Shown piece after piece: positions 25,798 to 34,817 of a stretch of 58,289 nucleotides of DNA (position 1 is the first letter of the stretch; each line of letters opens with the position of its first letter). The stretch is from Bryobacteraceae bacterium. GTDB taxonomy: Bacteria; Acidobacteriota; Terriglobia; Bryobacterales; Bryobacteraceae. Made by a program: the position numbers and the translations under genes. The stretch is taken from NCBI GenBank assembly GCA_019752335.1, contig JAIEMJ010000043.1, positions 1-58,289 of the forward strand, in the 5' to 3' direction. The notes under the pieces are model-generated. The model did no database searches and had not been told where the DNA came from. It saw nothing but the letters and a program-made list of their open reading frames with translations.

Positions 25798-26532
25798 ATG
25801 GAAAAGAACAAGGCGCACGCGGCGCTGGCGATGAAGCCCCTTGTTCGTACCTCCACGCTGACGGCCGCTGCTTTCGAGAAGCTGGTCTCCCAGGTGGTGA
25901 GCGGGGCTTGGCAGCCGGGCGAGAAGATCCCTCCCGAACGGCAACTGTGTCTGCAATTCGGAATTGCCCGGGCTGGACTGCGGGAGGCCCTGAAGGCGCT
26001 GGAACTGATCGGGCTGATCGAAAGCAGGATCGGGGACGGCACATTTGTCTGTCCGCGCAGCGAATTTCTTTCGCGGCCCTTGCTGTGGGCGATCGCCGGC
26101 AGCGACCAAACGCATCTGCGCGACATCGTCGAGGCCCGGCAGATGTTGGAAGAAGACATGGCGGCCATGGCAGCGGAGCGCAGCAGTCGCGAAGAGCTGG
26201 AGGCCATCGGCGCCACGGTAGAGGATCTGCGCCGGAATCTCCACGACACCGAGGCGGCGCTCAAAGCTGACATGGATTTTCACATCGCCATCGCGAACGC
26301 GGCCCACAACCAGATCCTGCTCAACTCCGTGCAGCTATTGCGCAATCTGATGCGGCATTGGCTCGAACTGAAACTACGCATTCCCAACGTGCCGGAGCGG
26401 GTGCTGGAGCAGCACACCGCAATTTTCCGGGCGATCGAACTGCGTGACCGGCAGGCCGCTCGCGAGGGGATGAGCCTGCACCTCACCAGCATGGGCCGGC
26501 TGCTGGTGCAGGTGGCGAGCGAGGAGAAGTAG
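25798..26532 (+). CDS. GntR-family regulator, FadR/FCD subfamily
   Basis: 244 residues. The N-terminal winged helix is typical (FEKLVSQVVSGAWQPGEKIP, RQLCLQFGIARAGLREALKA) and the C-terminal FCD domain has the metal-binding histidines (MDFHIAIANAAHNQ, HTAIFRAIELRDRQ). FCD regulators usually sense a sugar acid or organic acid. The gene converges with one base between stop codons on the glycoside-hydrolase-like gene, next to the TonB receptor, and is a likely regulator of that locus. Confidence 0.93.
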   Translation: MEKNKAHAALAMKPLVRTSTLTAAAFEKLVSQVVSGAWQPGEKIPPERQLCLQFGIARAGLREALKALELIGLIESRIGDGTFVCPRSEFLSRPLLWAIAGSDQTHLRDIVEARQMLEEDMAAMAAERSSREELEAIGATVEDLRRNLHDTEAALKADMDFHIAIANAAHNQILLNSVQLLRNLMRHWLELKLRIPNVPERVLEQHTAIFRAIELRDRQAAREGMSLHLTSMGRLLVQVASEEK

Positions 26533-26533
26533 C

Positions 26534-28738
26534 CTATTTGACAAATGGCTTGTCGGCGGGCCCGCGGGGCGGCCCGTCTTCCGGCACGGAGCCCGGCCGC
26601 CACGTGCGAGCGATCCGCACGTCATCTTCGGCTCTGGCGGTAAGGCCGTGCATATCGACAAAGCCGACGCGGTTGTAGAGCACCGGGGAACGGTATTGCG
26701 CGGTATAGACGGCAGCGTATTTGCGCCAGGTGGCGACCGCCTCGGTGAGTAAGTCCAGGGCCGCTTTCTGATCGCTGGCGTTGGACGTACGGTCATACAA
26801 AGCCAGATGAGCGGCGGCCCGCACCTTCAGCGAATAGTAGTGGCCCAGGAGGGCCATCGCTTCGATATCGGCCAGGGTTTGCGTAAGTTCCAGGGTTGGC
26901 GTGCCCGTCCGCAAAGCAGGAAGCGCTAACAAAGCTTGGCGCGAGTAACGTTCCAGCGCTTCGGCGATTTCGATCGGCGTGGTGCCGGGCATGGGCGCGT
27001 TCTCCAGCTTCAGCTTGCGCCAGGCGAGAACGGGCAAGACGTTGCTACCTGGCATCGTCGATCCGCCTACGAAATCACGGACGGTGTAATAGCCGCGAAA
27101 GCGTGGATGGCTGAGGCAGGCTTCGGGAAACCAGCGTAGATCGATGTCGCCCCAAAAGAAGCGGGTAATGAGCGGGAAGACTTCGGATCCATCGGCCCAC
27201 GCCTGTGAGAGCTTGGCGGCATCGGCGCCGGGAAAATGCTGCCCGACGATGGATTGCAGGACGGTGTCGGGCAGATTCGGGTCGTAGCTGAGCCGTCCCC
27301 AGAGCAGGAAGGAATACCATTGCTTGCGGATGACTAAATCATGGGTTCCGTCTTTCGCCAGGAAGTCCCGGCCCCAGGTGAAGCCATCGGGTCCCATGTA
27401 AAAGCCGGCTATTTTGTCCGCGGAGGGAATGTTCCGAATGTACTCGCGCGCGTAAGTTGGATTACCCCAGCGGAAGCTATAAATGTCATCGTTGCGCACG
27501 GTGAGCCAAGTACGCTTGCCGGGCGGCAATTCTTTCAGCACGGGCTGGATGTAGGACGGATTGGGGATCGAATACATGTGGGCGATGGAATACTTGAAGC
27601 TCAGCTCAAAGGTTCCCGGATAGTCCTTGAACTCGCGGAAGATCTCATTTTGGCCGGTTTCATGATAGCGATGAATGAAATCGACCTTTCTTCCCGGCTG
27701 CAGCTTCAGGGCATCTTTCACCCCCTCGCCGTAAGTCTTCCAAAGCCATTTCTCCTTGGAGAAATCGTCGTTGCGCTCGCGCATCTCTTCTCCAGCGGTG
27801 ACCCCAATGCCGGCGAGCAAGGGGTAAGTGAGAATCAACTCGCGCACGCTGGCGCGGAAGTACTCAATCGTTTTCAGATTATCCTGCGCAGGAGTAATTC
27901 CGTACCTACCTCCTGTGCCAAAAGTAAAGATATTCCAGGTGATGATAAAGACGCGAATGCCGCGGTTCTGCGCGTACTGCATCACTTCGCGCCAGAAGCG
28001 GATCTTCTCGCTGATCGTCAAGCGGCGGACCGTCTCCACCTTGGTGAGAAGCTCGGGCCGAAGCATGTCGCCGCCGCGATGGGAGTAGGTCTCATCCATG
28101 GGGACGCGTGTGCGTTGCACGTCGTCCAGGGCGACGTCGGGAAACTCCGGCACACGCACCATTGATGGGAAGGGATGCAGGTTCCAAAGCGAGAGGACGT
28201 TGTAACGATGGCGCGCCATATCGTCGAGAAACTCCCGCCAGAAGTCGAAAGACCACATCTCCGGGATGTTGGCTTGGGCCGCATCGGAGTTATCGGAGTA
28301 GCTCGGGGTTCGCACGTCCAGGGGGATATTGAACTTGATGCCGCGCTGGGCAATGTGCGGCGACTTGGCGCTATCGCCGATCGCGGCCACTGACTCCAGG
28401 CGGACCGCTTCGGCGATCTCTAAGCCGCCGTACATGGCGCCCGCGCTGTCAGCGCCGGTGACGGTAATGACGTCGCGGCCGGCGCTACGTACACGCCGCA
28501 CCTGAAACGACTGGGGCGCGCCGCTGCTTCCCGTCGTCAAGACAACACAGGGAGAGCAGGTGGCGCCGGCCAGCGCGGCCGGGGCGAATTCGGGAATCGC
28601 GGACTTCCCAGCGGCCACAATTTCCGAGGCCGCAAACGCCAGTTGCGGCTGGGTGCGGTCATAAAGCAGGGCCGAGATCTTCTGATCCGCGCGGAGAAAA
28701 AGCGAGGAGAGAAGGGCGAGAATAAGTGGTCTTACCAT
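26534..28738 (-). CDS. Secreted glycoside hydrolase-like protein (GH20/GH67-type N-terminal domain)
   Basis: 734 residues with a short signal peptide (MVRPLILALLSSLFLRA). Residues 20-120 look like the alpha/beta domain that precedes the barrel of GH20/GH67/GH115 enzymes (GADSAGAMYGGLEIAEAVRL). The barrel then begins with RGIKFNIPLDVRTPSY, and HRYNVLSLWNLHPFPSMV and GIGVTAGEEMRERNDD follow, the last carrying a possible acidic catalytic residue. It probably acts on uronic-acid or amino-sugar glycans outside the cytoplasm. It is divergent from the TonB receptor across 134 bp. Confidence 0.72.
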   Translation of the reverse strand: MVRPLILALLSSLFLRADQKISALLYDRTQPQLAFAASEIVAAGKSAIPEFAPAALAGATCSPCVVLTTGSSGAPQSFQVRRVRSAGRDVITVTGADSAGAMYGGLEIAEAVRLESVAAIGDSAKSPHIAQRGIKFNIPLDVRTPSYSDNSDAAQANIPEMWSFDFWREFLDDMARHRYNVLSLWNLHPFPSMVRVPEFPDVALDDVQRTRVPMDETYSHRGGDMLRPELLTKVETVRRLTISEKIRFWREVMQYAQNRGIRVFIITWNIFTFGTGGRYGITPAQDNLKTIEYFRASVRELILTYPLLAGIGVTAGEEMRERNDDFSKEKWLWKTYGEGVKDALKLQPGRKVDFIHRYHETGQNEIFREFKDYPGTFELSFKYSIAHMYSIPNPSYIQPVLKELPPGKRTWLTVRNDDIYSFRWGNPTYAREYIRNIPSADKIAGFYMGPDGFTWGRDFLAKDGTHDLVIRKQWYSFLLWGRLSYDPNLPDTVLQSIVGQHFPGADAAKLSQAWADGSEVFPLITRFFWGDIDLRWFPEACLSHPRFRGYYTVRDFVGGSTMPGSNVLPVLAWRKLKLENAPMPGTTPIEIAEALERYSRQALLALPALRTGTPTLELTQTLADIEAMALLGHYYSLKVRAAAHLALYDRTSNASDQKAALDLLTEAVATWRKYAAVYTAQYRSPVLYNRVGFVDMHGLTARAEDDVRIARTWRPGSVPEDGPPRGPADKPFVK

Positions 28739-28743
28739 TTTGG

Positions 28744-28749
28744 ATCCTA
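28744..28749 (-). promoter_or_regulatory. TANNNT box, leaderless-type, hydrolase gene
   Basis: TAGGAT on the minus strand ends 5 nt (CCAAA) before ATG 28738. Confidence 0.4.
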
Positions 28750-28841
28750 CTGAACAACGAAAATTCGTAGCCGAAGCTTATCATTGCGTTGGAGAAATGG
28801 CAATATTAGCTTTCGGACAGCCGGTGTTGCATTTCTCCGAT

Positions 28842-28850
28842 TGGTATGAT
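28842..28850 (+). promoter_or_regulatory. Extended -10 promoter of the TonB receptor gene
   Basis: TGGTATGAT combines the TGn extension with a good -10 hexamer (TATGAT, 28845-28850), 22 nt before ATG 28873. A Shine-Dalgarno (AGGAAAA) follows, so this gene has a normal short leader. Confidence 0.5.
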
Positions 28851-28872
28851 AGCCTTCCGGCAGGAAAATTGC

Positions 28873-31800
28873 ATGTTTACTCGCTTACTTTGTCTTTTGG
28901 TTTGTTCGGTGGGACTCTGGGCCCAGGTTTCGACGGGCACGATTACCGGCACTACGCTGGATCCGGCCGGGGCGGTGGTGGCCGGCGCTCGGCTTTCTCT
29001 GCAGCATTTGGCTTCCGGACAAGTGCGCGAACTGACAAGCGGCGACAGGGGCGACTTCAATGCCGCGTTCCTTCGGGTGGGCGACTACAAGCTGACGGCG
29101 ACGGCGCCGGGGTTCAAGACTAAAATCATCTCGCCGATTTCGGTGCGCGTGGATCAAACCGTGAACCTTTCGATTGACTTGGACCTGGGTGTGACGTCGG
29201 AGTCCGTTACGGTGGACGCGTCCACACCTTTGCTGGATGCGGCGACGTCGAGCGTGGGACAGGTGATTGAAAATAAGAAGATCGTCGAATTGCCCTTAAA
29301 CGGGCGCAATGCGTTTGCGCTGGGCCTGTTGGCGGGAAACACAGTGCCGGTGAGCGGCATCGGGACGAATCTGCCGTTTGTGGCCGGAGGGGGCCGTTTC
29401 TCCACCAACGATGTGATGCTGGACGGTATCGACAACAACACCAGCGTGAACAATAACAGCATCGGCCGCAACGGGATTAACTACACCCCGAGCGTCGACG
29501 CGGTGCAGGAATTCAAAGTAAAGACGAACAACTACAGCGCGGAGTTTGGCCGGAGCGCCGGCGCGATCATCTCCGCGACGGTGAAGAGCGGCGGCAATGA
29601 CTTTCATGGCAGCGCCTGGAATTTTCTACGGAACGAAAAACTCGATGCGAATAACTTCTTCTCGAACGCGGGCAGCATCAAGCGCCAGCCGTTCAAGCAA
29701 AATCAATACGGATTTACGATCGGCGGACCGGTGATCATCCCGAAGCTCTACAACGGGAAAAACAAGACATTTTTCTTCGCGGACTATGAGGGCCTCCGGC
29801 GGCGCACCACGGCGAACTCGAATATTCTGGACATTCCGCCGGATGAGTATCGCACGGGCAACTTTTCACGCTACCGCGCCCCGATTTACGATTCGCGTGC
29901 ACGGCGCATCGGACCCACGGGACAAGTGATCTCTACTCCGCTACCGAATAACACCATTCCGCCCAGCCAGATTTTCGCGGGTAGCACGGCGGTGCTGGGT
30001 CTCTTGCCGAAGCCGAATTTTGGCTTGCCCGGCGCGGATACGCGGAATTTTGTGCGCATCGCGTCGAATCCTTTTCAGAATGACCAGTTCGATGTGAAGA
30101 TCGACCAACGCATCGGGAGCAAGAATTCGCTCTTTGGACGGATCTCGCGTAGCCTGAGTGAGGATCCAAATCCCGGTAACTTCGACGGCTTTCTGGGCGG
30201 CGGCGGCGTGAACGTCCGGAGAGCTTTGCATTCCGTACTTAACGACACGCATATCTTTTCGCCCTCCGTAGTGAACGAATTCCGCGCGGGTTACACGCGG
30301 CAAAACGGGAGCTTCGCGGGCTTTGGTCCGCAGGGGGCGGACTTTGCGCGGCAGAACAATATCGCGCTTTTTCCCTTCCCCGTGCAAAGCTTTCCTAGCA
30401 TTGCCTTCAATTTCTCCGGGCAGATCAATACGCAAAATCAGTTTACAGGCCTGGGCGGGGGCGACCCGAATTTCAATATCGAGAATACCTATCAGCTCAC
30501 GGATAACCTCTCCATTATGAAGGGTTCGCACGCGATTAAGTTTGGCATCGATGCGCGGCGTTACCTCTACGATGTGATCCGGGGAGGCGGCCAATATATC
30601 TTCGGTTCGATCTTTAGCTCGTCCAGTGACGCGCCGGGATCGGGCGCGCCACTGGCGGACTTCTTAACGGGCTTCCCTTCGGCCACCCAGGGCACGCAGT
30701 TACTGGATTGGTCGCGTCAGCGCGATACCTACGTCGGCAGCTATGTGCAGGACGATTGGAAAGTGAGCTCGAAGCTTACCTTGAATATTGGCCTGCGCTA
30801 CGAAATCTATACGCAACCGATCGATGCTCGTAACCGGGGCGGATTGTTTGATGCGCGCACCGGCCGGATGGCGCTGCCAGGTAAAGATGGCTTTTCGCGC
30901 GCCATAGTGAAGGGCGACCACAATAACTGGGCGCCTCGCTTCGGTTTTGCTTACAGCGTGAATCGTAAGCTGACGGTGCGGAGCGGCGCTGGCGTATTTT
31001 TCTCGCGCCGCGAGATGAATCAAGAGGTCACGCAGTTCGGCGGCAACGTACCCAATACTCCCAATCTGGTATTTCCGGTGATCAGCGCCACGGGCACGGT
31101 GAATCCGCCGGTGACGGTCAGCACGCCCTTGGTGGCGCTGCCCTCCGATCCCACTTTCGCCAGCTTCACCCCCGCGCGGCCGTTGAGTGTTCTGATTCGT
31201 ACGGCGGATTTTGCGAACAGCGCCAACCCTTATGCCTACCAGTGGAATTTCAGCGTGCAGTACGAGTTCATGCGCGATACGGTATTCGAAGCCGCCTATT
31301 CCGGGTTGCGCGGCAATCGGCTGGTGAGCCGGGTGAACTTGAACCAGATTCCCTTTGACGTCGCGCTGCGCGGGCTGAACCAACAGGTGAACCGGAACTA
31401 TCCGAACGTGAACAATGCCGTGGGCCTTGATTCAGCGACGGGCCGCTCCACTTACGACTCGTTGCTGTTGCGTTTCGAAAAGCGCATGGGGAACGGGTTG
31501 AATTTCCTGACGAACTATACGTGGTCAAAGAATATAGAAGTGAATGGTACGGGCGGCTCCAGTTCTTTCTCGCAGAATGGCGGGACGACGTTTCCAGTGG
31601 ACTCCTGGAATTTGAAAAACGAGAAGGCTGTAGGCAGTTTGGATGTGCCGCATGTGTTTGTGGCCAGCTTCGGTTACGAGTTGCCGTTTGGTCCGGGTAA
31701 GGCGTGGCTAAGTAAGAAGGGACCGGTGAGCTACTTCCTGGGCGGCTGGCAAATCAACGGCATTTTCTATCGCCGGAGTGGCTTCACCACCGATATCCGC

Positions 31801-32232
31801 ACGTCTAGGATCCCGGCGGCGAATCAGCTTTTCGCCACCATCAACGTGCCGGACACGGTGCAGGGCCAGTCGCTGTACGCGCCCAATCGGGGCGTCGATC
31901 AATGGTTTAATCCGGCGGCCTTCTCGCTGCCGGGCACGGTGACGAGCGCCACCGGCGTACCGCTGACGAAGTTCGGAACGGCGCAGCGGCGCATTGGACG
32001 GGGTCCGCGGGCGTCGAATATGGACTTCTCGCTATTCAAGAACTTCCCGATTGGCGAACGGTTGCGCGTGCAGTTTCGCGCGGAGGCTTTCAACCTTTCG
32101 AACACGCCCGCATTCTTCCTGCCCGGCGCGACGAGCCAGGCGCTGACGATCGGCAACGCCAGCTTCGGCAAACTCACCAGCTCTTCGGCCACCGGGCGGC
32201 AACTGCAGATGGGCTTGAAGGTGATCTTTTAG
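28873..32232 (+). CDS. TonB-dependent receptor, Oar-like with carboxypeptidase-regulatory domain
   Basis: 1119 residues from ATG 28873 (MFTRLLCLLVCSVGLWAQ, signal peptide) with AGGAAAA upstream; the ATG at 28846 is less likely. An N-terminal CarboxypepD_reg-like sandwich (STGTITGTTLDPAGAVVAGA) is followed by a plug (VIENKKIVELPLNGRNAFAL) and a long barrel ending in a terminal aromatic (QLQMGLKVIF). This is the Oar-like receptor class expanded in Acidobacteriota, taking up large substrates across the outer membrane. It is next to a putative glycan hydrolase and a GntR regulator. Its stop codon overlaps the convergent peroxidase gene by 4 nt. Confidence 0.95.
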   Translation: MFTRLLCLLVCSVGLWAQVSTGTITGTTLDPAGAVVAGARLSLQHLASGQVRELTSGDRGDFNAAFLRVGDYKLTATAPGFKTKIISPISVRVDQTVNLSIDLDLGVTSESVTVDASTPLLDAATSSVGQVIENKKIVELPLNGRNAFALGLLAGNTVPVSGIGTNLPFVAGGGRFSTNDVMLDGIDNNTSVNNNSIGRNGINYTPSVDAVQEFKVKTNNYSAEFGRSAGAIISATVKSGGNDFHGSAWNFLRNEKLDANNFFSNAGSIKRQPFKQNQYGFTIGGPVIIPKLYNGKNKTFFFADYEGLRRRTTANSNILDIPPDEYRTGNFSRYRAPIYDSRARRIGPTGQVISTPLPNNTIPPSQIFAGSTAVLGLLPKPNFGLPGADTRNFVRIASNPFQNDQFDVKIDQRIGSKNSLFGRISRSLSEDPNPGNFDGFLGGGGVNVRRALHSVLNDTHIFSPSVVNEFRAGYTRQNGSFAGFGPQGADFARQNNIALFPFPVQSFPSIAFNFSGQINTQNQFTGLGGGDPNFNIENTYQLTDNLSIMKGSHAIKFGIDARRYLYDVIRGGGQYIFGSIFSSSSDAPGSGAPLADFLTGFPSATQGTQLLDWSRQRDTYVGSYVQDDWKVSSKLTLNIGLRYEIYTQPIDARNRGGLFDARTGRMALPGKDGFSRAIVKGDHNNWAPRFGFAYSVNRKLTVRSGAGVFFSRREMNQEVTQFGGNVPNTPNLVFPVISATGTVNPPVTVSTPLVALPSDPTFASFTPARPLSVLIRTADFANSANPYAYQWNFSVQYEFMRDTVFEAAYSGLRGNRLVSRVNLNQIPFDVALRGLNQQVNRNYPNVNNAVGLDSATGRSTYDSLLLRFEKRMGNGLNFLTNYTWSKNIEVNGTGGSSSFSQNGGTTFPVDSWNLKNEKAVGSLDVPHVFVASFGYELPFGPGKAWLSKKGPVSYFLGGWQINGIFYRRSGFTTDIRTSRIPAANQLFATINVPDTVQGQSLYAPNRGVDQWFNPAAFSLPGTVTSATGVPLTKFGTAQRRIGRGPRASNMDFSLFKNFPIGERLRVQFRAEAFNLSNTPAFFLPGATSQALTIGNASFGKLTSSSATGRQLQMGLKVIF

Positions 32233-33920
32233 AGCGGACAAGGCTGCGCTGCGAGCGGCGATTTCAGCATCTCTTCGAAGGTGCGGAGCGGGACGAAGTT
32301 GCCGTTAGCTCCGACGGCGGGCAGCAAGGCGGTACGGTCGGAGGCGCTGCGCGGGAACGTCGGAGATGCGGCTTCGTTCTGGCCGATGGGCAGGCAGAGT
32401 TCCGGATGATCGAAGGGAGCGCGTTCGTAGCGGACGCGGTCGTCGGTGAGGGCCTTGAGGAATGCGACGAGCGAGGCCTTTTGGGAGGGGGTCGCGTTGA
32501 AGGGGCGCAGGTCATTGTTGGCGAAGTCGCCGCCACGGGCATAGAAGTCGACTACCTGCTCCAGCGTCGCCTGGCCGCCGGTGTGGAAGTACGGACCGGT
32601 GAGTTCGACGTTGCGCAGACCGATGGAGCGGAAGTTGCCGGCGCCGGAACCGGCATCTTCGGCGACCGGCCGCACGCCCGTGCGCTGGAAGGCTCGATTG
32701 CCACCCCGGCCGCCGTTGCCGACTCCACTAAAGCTGGCCGCGGAGAATTCGGCGCCGCTGTGGCAGGTATTGCAACGGCCACCCGTCTGGAAGAAGCGCA
32801 GGCCGTCCTGCTCCTGCTGTGTGAGGGCGGCGGTGTTGCCTTCGAGGAAACGATCAAGCGGCGAGTCATTCGAGACCAGCGTCGCCTGGTAGGCGTAGAG
32901 AGCCACTCCCCAAATGAAGGAGAAATTGTACTCGGTCTGGGTGAATTCGTTGGTATTCGCTGGCGCGCCCTGGCGGCCTTCGAGCGGTTGTCCCGCCGCG
33001 TCGACCAACTGCGGGGACTCCCACAAGCGCGGCTCAAAGGACTGCTGAATCAGCGAGGCGTAGGTCACGCCGTCGAGGAGTCCGGGCGCATCGCGCCGCG
33101 CGTAGGAGCCCAGCACGCTGTCGTCGGGAGCGATGCGCTGGAGGCCTAACGGGCGCAGGCTAAGCAGCTTCTTGCCTAGCTTCGGCCAAGTGCGGCCGGC
33201 GTAGGACATCTCGAGATGATCCATCGCCGGGCCGACGGCTTGCGAGGCAAGACTCGCGTTGTCGAGCGAAACGGACTCGCGCATGTAAGCCCGGTCACTC
33301 CACGCGAGTATGCCCGGGGCGTCGGCGGCAAGGCCCGAAGGAGTAAAGCCATTGAAGAGGCGGGCAGCGCGGCCATCCCAGAAATTGCGCACGGAAAAGA
33401 CGGCGTTGATGACGGAAGGCGAATTGCGCGAAGTCACCCGGCGCACTTGCAGACCGTTGAGCATGAATTCGGGACGGTCCAGCAAGTCAGAGCCGAGTTC
33501 GGCGGCTTCGCCGGGCACGATGTCTTCGAAGGAGCGGCGGAAGCCACCGGCGGAGCCGACGCGGAGGCTGCTATCGCGGAGGACGATCGAATTGCGGCTA
33601 TTGGGATCGCTGAAGGCGCGAAAGGGGAAGTCGAGGGAGGCGAGAAATTGGTTGACGGTGAACGGGGCCAGCGGGTCAGCCAGTTGGTTCTGCGGGCGCT
33701 GGTCGGCGCCAGCGTGGAAGTGGCAGGTGGCGCAAGCCGTGCGGCCGTCGCTACCGGCTTGCATGTCCCAGAAGAAGGCCTTGCCGAGGGCGATGAGTGC
33801 CTGGCGATCCCGCACCAAGCCGTTGAGGTTGGGCGTGGGGGTGGGCACGGTCTTGAGCGAGCGCAAGACCTGGGCGTCGGCGGCCACAGTGAGGAGAAGC
33901 GCCACAAGTATTTTTTTCAT
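32229..33920 (-). CDS. Di-haem cytochrome c peroxidase family protein
   Basis: 563 residues from ATG 33920 (MKKILVALLLTVAADAQ, signal peptide), longer than classical CcpA (about 330). Two CxxCH haem sites are present: Cys63-Ala-Thr-Cys66-His67 in the N-terminal half and CNTCH near residue 381. It is exported to the periplasm and should reduce peroxide or oxidise a substrate in MauG-like fashion. Its last codons overlap the TonB receptor stop. The extra length lies mainly between the two haem sites, as in the larger acidobacterial members. Confidence 0.92.
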   Translation of the reverse strand: MKKILVALLLTVAADAQVLRSLKTVPTPTPNLNGLVRDRQALIALGKAFFWDMQAGSDGRTACATCHFHAGADQRPQNQLADPLAPFTVNQFLASLDFPFRAFSDPNSRNSIVLRDSSLRVGSAGGFRRSFEDIVPGEAAELGSDLLDRPEFMLNGLQVRRVTSRNSPSVINAVFSVRNFWDGRAARLFNGFTPSGLAADAPGILAWSDRAYMRESVSLDNASLASQAVGPAMDHLEMSYAGRTWPKLGKKLLSLRPLGLQRIAPDDSVLGSYARRDAPGLLDGVTYASLIQQSFEPRLWESPQLVDAAGQPLEGRQGAPANTNEFTQTEYNFSFIWGVALYAYQATLVSNDSPLDRFLEGNTAALTQQEQDGLRFFQTGGRCNTCHSGAEFSAASFSGVGNGGRGGNRAFQRTGVRPVAEDAGSGAGNFRSIGLRNVELTGPYFHTGGQATLEQVVDFYARGGDFANNDLRPFNATPSQKASLVAFLKALTDDRVRYERAPFDHPELCLPIGQNEAASPTFPRSASDRTALLPAVGANGNFVPLRTFEEMLKSPLAAQPCPL

Positions 33921-33991
33921 AGTCGGATACCGGAACCCCTGGCGCACTCCGTGAGTTGTGCGGACTCGTGCAAAATTCTCTTTACATCATA

Positions 33992-34020
33992 TTGCTCTGG
34001 AGGAGTAGGTCAGATAGACT
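33992..34020 (+). promoter_or_regulatory. Sigma70-type promoter of the DinB-like secreted protein
   Basis: TTGCTC (33992-33997), a 17-nt spacer, then TAGACT (34015-34020). The -10 sits in the palindrome GATAGACTATC (34013-34023). An AGAGGG ribosome site follows before ATG 34046. Confidence 0.5.
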
Positions 34021-34045
34021 ATCGGGCGAAAGAGGGTCGGTCAAT

Positions 34046-34567
34046 ATGCGTAAGCTACTGTTAGTGAGCGTCGCCGCGGCGGCCGGGATGTGGGCGCAGG
34101 ACGCCTTGAGCAGCGAAGCCAAGATGGCTTGGAACCGGACGAAGATGAATCTGATCGGCGCGGCCGAGAAGATGGACGAGGCGAATTATGGCTTTCAGCC
34201 GTCGCCAGAGAGCCAGAGCTTCAAGGTGCTAGTGGCGCACACGGCGGATTCCGCGATGGGCACCTGCTCGGCTTACAATGGCGAGCGCAAGCAGCTCGGC
34301 GCGGCGTCGAAGACGACGAAGGCCGAACTGGTCGAAGCACTCAAGGCCGGTCTGGCCGAGTGCGACACCGCCTACGGGTCTTTGACGGACGCCAAGGCGA
34401 CGGAGATGATCGAAGGCCGCGGTGGGCAACGGTCGCGGTTGGGAACTTTGTACGGCAACACGATTCACCTCGAACATGAGTACGCGCAGATGGCGGTGCA
34501 TCTGCGGCTGAAGTCCGTCGTGCCGCCGTCAAGCGAAGGCCGGGGCGCGATGAAAAAGAAGCAATAG
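34046..34567 (+). CDS. Secreted DinB-family protein
   Basis: 173 residues from ATG 34046 with AGAGGG upstream; a longer TTG start at 33956 would hide the signal peptide (MRKLLLVSVAAAAGMWAQ). The body is a DinB-like four-helix bundle (MNLIGAAEKMDEANYGFQPS, FKVLVAHTADSAMGTC, NTIHLEHEYAQMAVHLRL) with histidines in the family metal-site positions. Exported DinB proteins are common in Acidobacteriota; their substrate is unknown. Confidence 0.85.
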   Translation: MRKLLLVSVAAAAGMWAQDALSSEAKMAWNRTKMNLIGAAEKMDEANYGFQPSPESQSFKVLVAHTADSAMGTCSAYNGERKQLGAASKTTKAELVEALKAGLAECDTAYGSLTDAKATEMIEGRGGQRSRLGTLYGNTIHLEHEYAQMAVHLRLKSVVPPSSEGRGAMKKKQ

Positions 34568-34651
34568 CGTTAACCGCACTTTACAAGCGACGGTGCGCAT
34601 GCACCGGAGCGGTGGTTTTGCACCAGGGAACGGGCAGGGAAGAGTGGGCAG

Positions 34652-34671
34652 CCCATCGCGTAAGCGATGGG
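34652..34671. repeat. Dispersed palindrome, copy 2
   Basis: CCCATCGC-GTAA-GCGATGGG, perfect 8-bp stem. Its loop shows it is inverted relative to copies 1 and 3, so copies 2 and 3 form a head-to-head pair 51 bp apart, the way REP sequences pair in BIMEs. Confidence 0.7.
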
Positions 34672-34722
34672 TTACATTCCGTCTGTTTTGTTGGCTTTTC
34701 GCGGAAACGCGTCGAAACGTGC

Positions 34723-34742
34723 CCCATCGCTGACGCGATGGT
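34723..34742. repeat. Dispersed palindrome, copy 3
   Basis: CCCATCGC-TGAC-GCGATGG(T): 7-8 bp stem, last pair mismatched. It lies in the 250-bp gap (34568-34817) upstream of the FecR gene; no gene is visible in that gap. Confidence 0.7.
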
Positions 34743-34817
34743 CTGAGATTTGGTACGACGTTTGCATTGGGAATAGCGCGACCCCGCGTCAAGGCGGGGC
34801 GCGGAAAGAGATACCCA

